Below are positions 29,111-43,300 of a stretch of 62,048 nucleotides of DNA, piece after piece; positions within the stretch are counted from its first letter, which is position 1; each line of letters begins with the position of its first letter. The notes beneath the pieces were generated by a model that was not told the origin of the DNA, did no database searches, and worked only from the letters and a program-made list of their open reading frames with translations. The DNA comes from Nymphaea colorata (Eukaryota; Streptophyta; Magnoliopsida; Nymphaeales; Nymphaeaceae): NCBI RefSeq assembly GCF_008831285.2, contig NW_022204846.1, forward strand, positions 1-62,048, written 5' to 3'. The position numbers and the translations under genes were made by a program.

Positions 29111-32100
29111 GGTGCTAAGTCATTCAATTGATCCCTTATAGTTAACTTAATGTGTTTCACTTTTTATTACTTCTATAAAGAACGATTTAAATGATTGAAA
29201 TCACTTGATCATATAGTTAGAAATGGAATCTATGCATTAGTTCCATCCATAGTACTTCAACTTGTCCTTACATCTATAGTACGCGATATAAGCGATTGAA
29301 ATCAGTTGTTCGTATAAACACGAGTGGGATTTAAGCGATTCATTTGATCACACATATTTAATTGAATGTTTTTAACTTTTTATTACATTCTTTTGAATGA
29401 TTTATTTGATCGAAATCACAAGTTTGTATGAGAATGAATAAAATTCAAGTCGTTAATTTGCTCCCCTATATTTAATCTAATATGTTTCACTTGTTATTAC
29501 ATGTGTAATGAATGATTTAAATTATTGAAATCACAAGTTTATATCGATACAAGTGGGATCTATGCTTTTGTTTGACCCCTTTTATTTAATTCAACGAAAC
29601 AAAAAATTCTACTTCTTGGACTAACTACAATCGTCAAACTAATGCATACATCAGATTTGTGTCCATATGAATTGGAGGTTTCAATCATTTAAATCATTCC
29701 TTATATAAATGAACCACTGAAATGTCTTTTATGTACATAAAAGCTTGTGATTTCATTCCACTAAATCATTCAACATGCATGTTTAAGCACATTCATAGAT
29801 TAGTTTTTGATTCAAGTCATTCAATTGATCCCTTATAGTTAACCTAATGTGTTTCACTGTTTATTACTTCTATAAAGAACGATTTAAATGATTGAAATCA
29901 CCTGATCATATAGTTAAAAATGGATGCATTAGTTTCATCCATAGTGCTTAATCGAAAGAATTCAACTTGTCGTTACATCTATAGAACGGGATATAAGCGA
30001 TTGAAATCAGTTGTTCGTATAAACACGAGTGGGATTTAAGCGATTCATTTGATCACACATATTTAATTGAATGTTTTTAACTTTTTAGTACATCCATTTT
30101 GAATGATTTATTTGATCGAAATCACAAGTTTGTATGAGAATGAATAAGATTCAAGTCGTTAATTTGCTCCTCTATATTTAATCTAATGTGTTTCACTTGT
30201 TATTACATGTGTAATAAATGATTTAAATGATTGAAATCACAAGTTTATATCGATACAAGTGGGATCTATGCTTTTGTTTGACCCCTTTTATTTAATTCAA
30301 TGAAACAAAAAGTTGTACTTCTTGGACTAACTACAAGCATCAAACTAATGTATACATCAGATTCTGTCCACATGAATTAGAAATTTCAATCATTTAAATC
30401 ATTCCTTATACATGTAATCACAAGTGAAACACATTAGATTAAGTATAAAAAAACAAAAGAACCACTTGAATTTCGTTCATTTTCATGCAAACTTGCGATT
30501 TAAATCCACTAAATCATTCAACGTGGATGTACCAACAAGTTTATCACATTCAATGAAATATGCGTGCTCAGATGAATCGCTTAAATCCCACTGGTATTGA
30601 TACAAACTTGTGATTTCAATTCATTAGATTCTTTTCTATTGATGTCACTACAAGTTCATCTCATTGGATTAACTACAAGACATCAAACTAATGCTTAAAT
30701 CCCATTTGCATCCATTTGAACTTGTGATTTCAATCGACAAAATCAATCATTGTACATGGAATAACAAGTGAAACACATTAAGCTAATGATAAGCGATCAA
30801 ACGAATGACGTGAATCTGTTTTTTTCATATAAACTTTTAGTTTGAACCATTTAAATAATTCGTTATAAATGTTAAAACAAGCGAAACACATTATATTAAC
30901 TGAAATACAACAAGTAAATAACTTAAATGTTTTTTATGTACATAAAAGCTTGTGATTTCATTCCACTTAATCATTCAACATGCATGTTTATGCACATTCA
31001 CAGATTAGTTTTTTATTCAAGTCATTCAATTGATCCCTTATAGTTAACTTAATGTGTTTCACTGTTTATTACTTCTATAAAGAACGATTTAAATGATTGA
31101 AATCACTTGATCATATATTAGAAATAGAATCTATGCATTAGTTCCATCCCTAGTACTTCAACTTGTCCTTACATCTATAGTACGCGATATAAGCGATTGA
31201 AATCAGTTGTTCGTATAAACACGAGTGGGATTTAAGCGATTCATTTGATCACACATATTTAATTGAATGTTTTTAACTTTCTAGTACATCCTTTTTGAAT
31301 GATTTATTTGATCGAAATCACAAGTTTGTATGAGAATGAATAAAATTCAAGTCGTTAATTTGCTCCCCTATATTTAATCTAATGTGTTTCACTTATTATT
31401 ACATGTGTAATGAATGATTTAAATGATTGGAATCACAAGTTTATATCGATACAAGTGGGATCTATGCTTTTGTTTGACCCCTTTTATTTAATTCAATGAA
31501 ACAAAAATTCTACTTCTTGGACTAACTACAAGCATCAAACTAATGCATACATCAGATTTGTGTCCATATGAATTGGAGGTTTCAATCATTTAAATCATTC
31601 CTTATACATGTAATAACAAGTGAAACACATTAGATTAACTATAAAAGAACAAATGAACCACTTGAATTTCGTTCATTTTCATGCAAACTTGCGATTTAAA
31701 TCCATAAACATTCAACGTGGATGTAGCAAAAGTTAATCGCATTCAATGAAATATGCGTGCTCAGATGAATCGCGTAAATCCCACTCGTATTGATACAAAC
31801 TTGTGATTTCAATTCATTAGATCCTTACTATTGATGTAACTACAAGTTCAACTCATTGGATTAACTACAGGAGATCAAACTAATGTGTAGATCCCATTTG
31901 AACTTGTGATTTCAATCAACAAAATCAATCATTGTACATGTAATAACAAGTGAAACGCATTAAGCTAATGATAAGCGATCAAACGAAAGACTTGAATCTC
32001 ATTTTTTCATACAAACTTTTAGTTTGAACCATTTAAATCATTCGTTATAGATGCTAAAACAAGCGAAACACATTATATTAATGAAAGACAACAAGTAAAT

Positions 32101-34050
32101 AACTTAAATGTCTTTTATATACATAAAAGCTTGTGATTTCATTCCACTAAATCATTCAACATGCATGTTTAAGCACATTCATAGATTAGTTTTTTATTCA
32201 AATCATTCAATTGATCCCTTATAGTTAACCTAATGTGTTTCACTGTTTATTACTTCTATAAAGAACGATTTAAATGATTGAAATCACCTGATCATATAGT
32301 TAAAAATGGATGCATTAGTTTCATCCCTAGTCTTAATCGAAAGAATTCAACTTGTCGTTACATCTATAGAACGGATATAGCGATTGAAATCAGTTGTTCG
32401 TATAAACACGAGTGGGATTTAAGCGATTCATTTGATCACACATATTTAATTGAATGTTTTTAACTTTTTAGTACATCCATTTTGAATGATTTATTTGATC
32501 GAAATCACAAGTTTGTATGAGAATGAATAAGATTCAAGTCGTTAATTTGCTCCTCTATATTTAATCTAATGTGTTTCACTTGTTATTACATGTGTAATAA
32601 ATGATTTAAATGATTGAAATCACAAGTTTATATCGATACAATGGGATCTATGCTTTTGTTTGACCCCTTTTATTTAATTCAATGAAACAAAAAGTTCTAC
32701 TTCTTGGACTAACTACAAGCATCAAACTAATGTATACATCAGATTCTGTCCACATGAATTGGAGATTTCAATCATTTAAATCATTCCTTATACATGTAAT
32801 CACAAGTGAAACACATTAGATTAAGTATAAAAAACAAAAGAACCACTTGAATTTCGTTCATTTTCATGCAAACTTGCGATTTAAATCCACTAAATCATTC
32901 AACGTGGATGTACCAACAAGTTTATCACATTCAATGAAATATGCGTGCTCAGATGAATCGCTTAAATCCCACTCGTATTGATACAAATTGTGATTTCAAT
33001 TCATTAGATTCTTTTCTATTGATGTCACTACAAGTTCATCTCATTGGATTAACTACAAGAGATCAAACTAATGCGTAAATCCCATTTGCATCCATTTGAA
33101 CTTGTGATTTCAATCAACAAAATCAATCATTGTACATGGAATAACAAGTGAAACGCATTAGCTAATGATAAGCGATCAAACGAATGACGTGAATCTGTTT
33201 TTTTCATATAAACTTTTAGTTTGAACCATTTAAATCATTCGTTATAAATGTTAAAACAAGCGAAACACATTATATTAACTGAAATACAACAAGTAAATAA
33301 CTTAAATGTTTTTTATGTACATAAAAGCTTGTGATTTCATTCCACTAAATCATCAACATGCATGTTTATGCACATTCACAGATTAGTTTTTTATTCAAGT
33401 CATTCAATTGATCCCTTATAGTTAACTTAATGTGTTTCGCTGTTTATTACTTCTATAAAGAACGATTTAAATGATTGAAATCACTTGATCATATAGTTAG
33501 AAATGGAATCTATGCATTAGTTCCATCCCAAGTACTTCAACTTGTCCTTACATCTATAGTACGCGATATAAGCGATTGAAATCAGTTGTTCGTATAAACA
33601 CGAGTGGGATTTAAGCGATTCATTTGATCACACATATTTAATTGAATGTTTTTAACTTTTTAGTACATCCTTTTTGAATGATTTATTTGATCGAAATCAC
33701 AAGTTTGTATGAGAATGAATAAAATTCAAGTCGTTAATTTGCTCCCCTATATTTAATTAATGTGTTTCACTTGTTTTACATGTGTAAGAATGATTTAAAT
33801 GATTGAAATCACAAGTTTATATCGATACAAGTGGGATCTATGCTTTTGTTTGACCCCTTTTATTTAATTCAATGAAACAAAAAGTTCTACTTCTTGGACT
33901 AACTACAAGCATCAAACTAATGCATACATCAGATTTGTGTCCATATGAATTGGAGGTTTCAATCATTTAAATCATTCCTTATACATGTAATAACAAGTGA
34001 AACACATTAGATTAACTATAAAAGAACAAATGAACCACTTGAATTTCGTT

Positions 34051-37000
34051 CATTTTCATGCAAACTTGCGATTTAAATCTCTAAATCATTCAACGTGGAT
34101 GTAGCACAAGTTAATCGCATTCAATGAAATATGCGTGCTCAGATGAATCGCTTAAATCCCACTCGTATTGATACAAACTTGTGATTTCAATTCATTAGAT
34201 CCTTACTATTGATGTAACTACAAGTTCAACTCATTGGATTAACTACAGGAGATCAAACTAATGTGTAGATCTCATTTGCATCCATTTGAACTTGTGATTT
34301 CAATCAACAAAATCAATCATTGTACATGTAATAACAAGTGAAACGCATTAAGCTAATGATAAGCGATCAAACGAAAGACTTGAATCTCATTTTTTCATAC
34401 AAACTTTTAGTTTGAACCATTTAAATCATTCGTTATAGATGCTAAAACAAGCGAAACACATTATATTAACTGAAATACAACAAGTAAATAACTTAAATGT
34501 CTTTTATGTACATAAAAGCTTGTGATTTCATTCCACTAAATCATTCAACATGCATGTTTAAGCACATTCACAGATTAGTTTTTGATTCAAGTCATTCAAT
34601 TGACCCTTATAGTTAACCTAATGTGTTTCACTGTTTATTACTTCTATAAAGAACGATTTAAATGATTGAAATCACCTGATCATATAGTTAAAAATGGATG
34701 CATTAGTTTCATCCCTAGTACTTAATCGAAGAATTCAACTTGTCGTTACATCTATAGAACGGATATAACGATTGAAATCAGTTGTTCGTATAAACACGAG
34801 TGGGATTTAAGCGATTCATTTGATCACACATATTTAATTGAATGTTTTTAACTTTTTAGTACATCCATTTTGAATGATTTATTTGATCGAAATCACAAGT
34901 TTGTATGAGAATGAATAAGATTCAAGTCGTTAATTTGCTCCCCTATATTTAATCTAAGTGTTTCACTTGTTATTCATGTGTAATAAATGATTTAAATGAT
35001 TGAAATCACAAGTTTATATCGATACAAGTGGGATCTATGCTTTTGTTTGACCCCTTTTATTTAATTCAATGAAACAAAAAGTTCTACTTCTTGGACTAAC
35101 TACAAGCATCAAACTAATGTATACATCAGATTCTGTCCACATGAATTGGAGATTTCAATCATTTAAATCATTCCTTATACATGTAATCACAAGTGAAACA
35201 CATTAGATTAAGTATAAAAAACAAAAGAACCACTTGAATTTCGTTCATTTTCATGCAAACTTGCGATTTAAATCCACTAAATCATTCAACGTGGATGTAC
35301 CAACAAGTTTATCACATTCAATGAAATATGCGTGCTCAGATGAATCGCTTAAATCACACTCGTATTGATACAAACTTGTGATTTCAATTCATTAGATTCT
35401 TTTCTATTGATGTCACTACAAGTTCATCTCATTGGATTAACTACAAGAGATCAAACTAATGCGTAAATCTCATTTGCATCCATTTGAACTTGTGATTTCA
35501 ATCAACAAAATCAATCATTGTACATGGAATAACAAGTGAAACCATTAAGCTAATGATAAGCGATCAAACGAATGACGTGAATCTGTTTTTTTCATATAAA
35601 CTTTTAGTTTGAACCATTTAAATCATTCGTTATAAATGTTAAAACAAGCGAAACACATTATATTAACTGAAATACAACAAGTAAATAACTTAAATGTTTT
35701 TTATGTACATAAAAGCTTGTTTCCACTAAATCATTCAACATGCATGTTTATGCACATTCACAGATTAGTTTTTGATTCAAGTCATTCAATTAATCCCTAG
35801 TACTTCAACTTGTCCTTACATCTATAGTACGCGATATAACGATTGAAATCAGTTGTTCGTATAAACACGAGTGGGATTTAAGCGATTCATTTGATCACAC
35901 ATATTTAATTGAATGTTTTTAACTTTTAGTACATCCATTTTGAATGATTATTTGATCGAAATCACAAGTTTGTATGAGAATGAATAAAATTCAAGTCGTT
36001 AATTTGCTCCCCTATATTTAATCTAATGTGTTTCACTTGTTATTACATGTGTAATGAATGATTTAAATGATTGAAATCACAAGTTTATATCGATACAAGT
36101 GGGATCTATGCTTTTGTTTGACCCCTTTTATTTAATTCAATGAAACAAAAATTCTACTTCTTGGACTAACTACAAGCATCAAACTAATGCATACATCAGA
36201 TTTGTGTCCATATGAATTGGAGGTTTCAATCATTTAAATCATTCCTTATACATGTAATAACAAGTGAAACACATTAGATTAACTATAAAAGAACAAATGA
36301 ACCACTTGAATTTCGTTCATTTTCATGCAAACTTGCGATTTAAATCCACTAAATCATTCAACGTGGATGTAGCAACAAGTTAATCGCATTCAATGAAATA
36401 TGCGTGCTCAGATGAATCGCTTAAATCCCACTCGTATTGATACAAACTTGTGATTTCAATTCATTAGATCCTTACTATTGATGTAACTACAAGTTCAACT
36501 CATTGGATTAACTACAGGAGATCAAACTAATGTGTAGATCCCATTTGAACTTGTGATTTCAATCAACAAAATCAATCATTGTACATGTAATAACAAGTGA
36601 AACGCATTAAGCTAATGATAAGCGATCAAACGAAAGACTTGAATCTCATTTTTTCATACAAACTTTTAGTTTGAACCATTTAAATCATTCGTTATAGATG
36701 CTAAAACAAGCGAAACACATTATATTAACTGAAATACAACAAGTAAATAACTTAAATGTCTTTTATGTACATAAAAGCTTGTGATTTCATTCCACTAAAT
36801 CATTCAACATGCATGTTTAAGCACATTCACAGATTAGTTTTTGATTCAAGTCATTCAATTGAGCCCTTATAGTTAACCTAATGTGTTTCACTGTTTATTA
36901 CTTCTATAAAGAACGATTTAAATGATTGAAATCACCTGATCATATAGTTAAAAATGGATGCATTAGTTTCATCCCTAGTACTTAATCGAAGAATTCAACT

Positions 37001-37380
37001 TGTCGTTACATCTATAGAACGGATATAACGATTGAAATCAGTTGTTCGTATAAACACGAGTGGGATTTAAGCGATTCATTTGATCACACATATTTAATTG
37101 AATGTTTTTAACTTTTTAGTACATCCATTTTGAATGATTTATTTGATCGAAATCACAAGTTTGTATGAGAATGAATAAGATTCAAGTCGTTAATTTGCTC
37201 CCTATATTTAATCTAATGTGTTTCACTTGTTATTACATGTGTAATAAATGATTTAAATGATTGAAATCACAAGTTTATATCGATACAAGTGGGATCTATG
37301 CTTTTGTTTGACCCCTTTTATTTAATTCAATGAAACAAAAAGTTCTACTTCTTGGACTAACTACAAGCATCAAACTAATG
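34051..37380. repeat. 2.4-kb dimeric subarray with a ~130-bp deletion
   Basis: Two unit types alternate here. Type X carries TATACATCAGATTCTGTCC, GTACCAACAAG and ATGTTTATGC. Type Y carries GCATACATCAGATTTGTG, GTAGCAACAAG and ATGTTTAAGC. X landmarks at 35116 and 37381 are about 2,265 bp apart instead of about 2,380. The shortfall comes from a deletion of about 130 bp near 35793, where CATTCAATTAATCCC joins TAGTACTTCAAC, and a small loss near 35720. Confidence 0.8.
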
Positions 37381-40300
37381 TATACATCAGATTCTGTCCA
37401 TATGAATTGGAGATTCAATCATTTAAATCATTCCTTATACATGTAATCACAAGTGAAACACATTAGATTAAGTATAAAAAACAAAAGAACCACTTGAATT
37501 TCGTTCATTTTCATGCAAACTTGCGATTTAAATCCACTAAATCATTCAACGTGGATGTACCAACAAGTTTATCACATTCAATGAAATATGCGTGCTCAGA
37601 TGAATCGCTTAAATCTCACTCGTATTGATACAAACTTGTGATTTCAATTCATTAGATTCTTTTCTATTGATGTAACTACAAGTTCATCTCATTGGATTAA
37701 CTACAAGAGATCAAACTAATGCGTAAATCCCATTTGCATCCATTTGAACTTGTGATTTCAATCAACAAAATCAATCATTGTACATGGAATAACAAGTGAA
37801 ACGCATTAAGCTAATGATAAGCGATCAAACGAATGACGTGAATCTGTTTTTTTCATATAAACTTTTAGTTTGAACCATTTAAATCATTCGTTATAAATGT
37901 TAAAACAAGCGAAACACATTATATTAACTGAAATACAACAAGTAAATAACTTAAATGTTTTTTATGTACATAAAAGCTTGTGATTTCATTCCACTAAATC
38001 ATTCAACATGCATGTTTATGCACATTCACAGATTAGTTTTTTATTCAAGTCATTCAATTGATCCCTTATAGTTAACTTAATGTGTTTCACTGTTTATTAC
38101 TTCTATAAAGAACGATTTAAATGATTGAAATCACTTGATCATATAGTTAGAAATGGAATCTATGCATTAGTTCATCCCTAGTACTTCAACTTGTCCTTAC
38201 ATCTATAGTACGCGATATAAGCGATTGAAATCAGTTGTTCGTATAAACACGAGTGGGATTTAAGCGATTCATTTGATCACACATATTTAATTGAATGTTT
38301 TTAACTTTTTAGTACATCCTTTTTGAATGATTTATTTGATCGAAATCACAAGTTTGTATGAGAATGAATAAAATTCAAGTCGTTAATTTGCTCCCCTATA
38401 TTTAATCTAATGTGTTTCACTTGTTATTACATGTGTAATGAATGATTTAAATGATTGAAATCACAAGTTTATATCGATACAAGTGGGATCTATGCTTTTG
38501 TTTGACCCCTTTTATTTAATTCAATGAAACAAAAAGTTCTACTTCTTGGACTAACTACAAGCATCAAACTAATGCATACATCAGATTTGTGTCCATATGA
38601 ATTGGAGGTTTCAATCATTTAAATCATTCCTTATACATGTAATAACAAGTGAAACACATTAGATTAACTATAAAAGAACAAATGAACCACTTGAATTTCG
38701 TTCATTTTCATGCAAACTTGCGATTTAAATCCATAAATCATTCAACGTGGATGTAGCAACAAGTTAATCGCATTCAATGAAATATGCGTGCTCAGATGAA
38801 TCGCTTAAATCCCACTCGTATTGATACAAACTTGTGATTTCAATTCATTAGATCCTTACTATTGATGTAACTACAAGTTCAACTCATTGGATTAACTACA
38901 GGAGATCAAACTAATGTGTAGATCTCATTTGCATCCATTTGAACTTGTGATTTCAATCAACAAAATCAATCATTGTACATGTAATAACAAGTGAAACGCA
39001 TTAAGCTAATGATAAGCGATCAAACGAAAGACTTGAATCTCATTTTTTCATACAAACTTTTAGTTTGAACCATTTAAATCATTCGTTATAGATGCTAAAA
39101 CAAGCGAAACACATTATATTAACTGAAATACAACAAGTAAATAACTTAAATGTTTTTATGTACATAAAAGCTTGTGATTTCATTCCACTAAATCATTCAA
39201 CATGCATGTTTAAGCACATTCACAGATTAGTTTTTGATTCAAGTCATTCAATTGATCCCTTATAGTTAACCTAATGTGTTTCACTGTTTATTACTTCTAT
39301 AAAGAACGATTTAAATGATTGAAATCACTTGATCATATAGTTAGAAATGGAATCTATGCATTAGTTTCATCCCTAGTACTTCAACTTGTCCTTACATCTA
39401 TAGTACGCGATATAAGCGATTGAAATCAGTTGTTCGTATAAACACGAGTGGGATTTAAGCGATTCATTTGATCACACATATTTAATTGAATGTTTTTAAC
39501 TTTTTAGTACATCCTTTTGAATGATTTATTTGATCGAAATCACAAGTTTGTATGAGAATGAATAAAATTCAAGTCGTTAATTTGCTCCCCTATATTTAAT
39601 CTAATGTGTTTCACTTGTTATTACATGTGTAATGAATGATTTAAATGATTGAAATCACAAGTTTATATCGATACAAGTGGGATCTATGCTTTTGTTTGAC
39701 CCCTTTTATTTAATTCAATGAAACAAAAAGTTCTACTTCTTGGACTAACTACAAGCATCAAACTAATGCATACATCAGATTTGTGTCCATATGAATTGGA
39801 GGTTTCAATCATTTAAATCATTCCTTATACATGTAATAACAAGTGAAACACATTAGATTAACTATAAAAGAACAAATGAACCACTTGAATTTCGTTCATT
39901 TTCATGCAAACTTGCGATTTAAATCCCTAAATCATTCAACGTGGATGTAGCAACAAGTTAATCGCATTCAATGAAATATGCGTGCTCAGATGAATCGCTT
40001 AAATCCCACTCGTATTGATACAAACTTGTGATTTCAATTCATTAGATCTTACTATTGATGTAACTACAAGTTCAACTCATTGGATTAACTACAGGAGATC
40101 AAACTAATGTGTAGATCCATTTGCATCCATTTGAACTTGTGATTTCAATCAACAAAATCAATCATTGTACATGTAATAACAAGTGAAACGCATTAAGCTA
40201 ATGATAAGCGATCAAACGAAAGACTTGAATCTCATTTTTTCATACAAACTTTTAGTTTGAACCATTTAAATCATTCGTTATAGATGCTAAAACAAGCGAA

Positions 40301-43300
40301 ACACATTATATTAACTGAAATACAACAAGTAAATAACTTAAATGTCTTTTATGTACATAAAAGCTTGTGATTTCATTCCACTAAATCATTCAACATGCAT
40401 GTTTAAGCACATTCACAGATTAGTTTTTGATTCAAGTCATTCAATTGAGCCCTTATAGTTAACCTAATGTGTTTCACTGTTTATTACTTCTATAAAGAAC
40501 GATTTAAATGATTGAAATCACCTGATCATATAGTTAAAAATGGATGCATTAGTTTCATCCCTAGTACTTAATCGAAGAATTCAACTTGTCGTTACATCTA
40601 TAGAACGGATATAAGCGATTGAAATCAGTTGTTCGTATAAACACGAGTGGGATTTAAGCGATTCATTTGATCACACATATTTAATTGAATGTTTTTAACT
40701 TTTTAGTACATCCATTTTGAATGATTTATTTGATCGAAATCACAAGTTTGTATGAGAATGAATAAATTCAAGTCGTTAATTTGCTCCCTATATTTAATCT
40801 AATGTGTTTCACTTGTTATTACATGTGTAATAAATGATTTAAATGATTGAAATCACAAGTTTATATCGATACAAGTGGGATCTATGCTTTTGTTTGACCC
40901 CTTTTATTTAATTCAATGAAACAAAAAGTTCTACTTCTTGGACTAACTACAAGCATCAAACTAATGTATACATCAGATTCTGTCCACATGAATTGGAGAT
41001 TTCAATCATTTAAATCATTCCTTATACATGTAATCACAAGTGAAACACATTAGATTAAGTATAAAAAACAAAAGAACCACTTGAATTTCGTTCATTTTCA
41101 TGCAAACTTGCGATTTAAATCCACTAAATCATTCAACGTGGATGTACCAACAAGTTTATCACATTCAATGAAATATGCGTGCTCAGATGAATCGCTTAAA
41201 TCCCACTCGTATTGATACAAACTTGTGATTTCAATTCATTAGATTCTTTTCTATTGATGTAACTACAAGTTCATCATTGATTAACTACAGAGATCAAACT
41301 AATGCGTAAATCCCATTTGCATCCATTTGAACTTGTGATTTCAATCAACAAAATCAATCATTGTACATGGAATAACAAGTGAAACGCATTAAGCTAATGA
41401 TAAGCGATCAAACGAATGACGTGAATCTGTTTTTTCATATAAACTTTTAGTTTGAACCATTTAAATCATTCGTTATAAATGTTAAAACAAGCGAAACACA
41501 TTATATTAACTGAAATACAACAAGTAAATAACTTAAATGTTTTTTATGTACATAAAAGCTTGTGATTTCATTCCACTAAATCATTCAACATGCATGTTTA
41601 TGCACATTCACAGATTAGTTTTTTATTCAAGTCATTCAATTGATCCCTTATAGTTAACTTAATGTGTTTCACTGTTTATTACTTCTATAAAGAACGATTT
41701 AAATGATTGAAATCACTTGATCATATAGTTAGAAATGGAATCTATGCATTAGTTCCATCCCTAGTACTTCAACTTGTCCTTACATCTATAGTACGCGATA
41801 TAAGCGATTGAAATCAGTTGTTCGTATAAACACGAGTGGGATTTAAGCGATTCATTTGATCACACATATTTAATTGAATGTTTTTAACTTTTTAGTACAT
41901 CCTTTTTGAATGATTTATTTGATCGAAATCACAAGTTTGTATGAGAATGAATAAAATTCAAGTCGTTAATTTGCTCCCCTATATTTAATCTAATGTGTTT
42001 CACTTGTTATTACATGTGTAATGAATGATTTAAATGATTGAAATCACAAGTTTATATCGATACAAGTGGGATCTATGCTTTTGTTTGACCCCTTTTATTT
42101 AATTCAATGAAACAAAAATTCTACTTCTTGGACTAACTACAAGCATCAAACTAATGCATACATCAGATTTGTGTCCATATGAATTGGAGGTTTCAATCAT
42201 TTAAATCATTCCTTATACATGTAATAACAAGTGAAACACATTAGATTAACTATAAAAGAACAAATGAACCACTTGAATTTCGTTCATTTTCATGCAAACT
42301 TGCGATTTAAATCACTAAATCATTCAACGTGGATGTAGCAACAAGTTAATCGCATTCAATGAAATATGCGTGCTCAGATGAATCGCTTAAATCCCACTCG
42401 TATTGATACAAACTTGTGATTTCAATTCATTAGATCCTTACTATTGATGTAACTACAAGTTCAACTCATTGGATTAACTACAGGAGATCAAACTAATGTG
42501 TAGATCTCATTTGCATCCATTTGAACTTGTGATTTCAATCAACAAAATCAATCATTGTACATGTAATAACAAGTGAAACGCATTAAGCTAATGATAAGCG
42601 ATCAAACGAAAGACTTGAATCTCATTTTTTCATACAAACTTTTAGTTTGAACCATTTAAATCATTCGTTATAGATGCTAAAACAAGCGAAACACATTATA
42701 TTAACTGAAATACAACAAGTAAATAACTTAAATGTTTTTATGTACATAAAAGCTTGTGATTTCATTCCACTAAATCATTCAACATGCATGTTTAAGCACA
42801 TTCACAGATTAGTTTTTGATTCAAGTCATTCAATTGATCCCTTATAGTTAACCTAATGTGTTTCACTTTTATTACTTCTATAAAGAACGATTTAAATGAT
42901 TGAAATCACTTGATCATATAGTTAGAAATGGAATCTATGCATTAGTTTCATCCCTAGTACTTCAACTTGTCCTTACATCTATAGTACGCGATATAAGCGA
43001 TTGAAATCAGTTGTTCGTATAAACACGAGTGGGATTTAAGCGATTCATTTGATCACACATATTTAATTGAATGTTTTTAACTTTTTAGTACATCCTTTTT
43101 GAATGATTTATTTGATCGAAATCACAAGTTTGTATGAGAATGAATAAATTCAAGTCGTTAATTTGCTCCCCTATATTTAATCTAATGTGTTTCACTTGTT
43201 ATTACATGTGTAAGAATGATTTAAATGATTGAAATCACAAGTTTATATCGATACAAGTGGGATCTATGCTTTTGTTTGACCCCTTTTATTTAATTCAATG

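Larger units (their letters stand above)
26101..34050. repeat. Copy B of the tandem segmental duplication (~8.0 kb)
   Basis: Matches copy A in order and in private variants. The offset is about 7,380 bp up to the inverted repeat and about 7,970 bp after it, because B keeps an inverted segment of about 600 bp that A lacks. From about 31.1 kb B differs from A largely by single missing bases, many in short homopolymers, for example near 31115, 32080, 32330, 32640, 33160 and 33352. The right boundary lies near 33975-34070, where B leaves the A pattern. Confidence 0.85.

Noticed and set aside
3835-32463. Open frames of 61-65 codons inside the satellite (3835-4029, 10884-11075, 11709-11906, 32278-32463)
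   Set aside because: They are chance gaps between stops in repeated AT-rich DNA. Equivalent positions in other units are interrupted, and the translations resemble no protein family.
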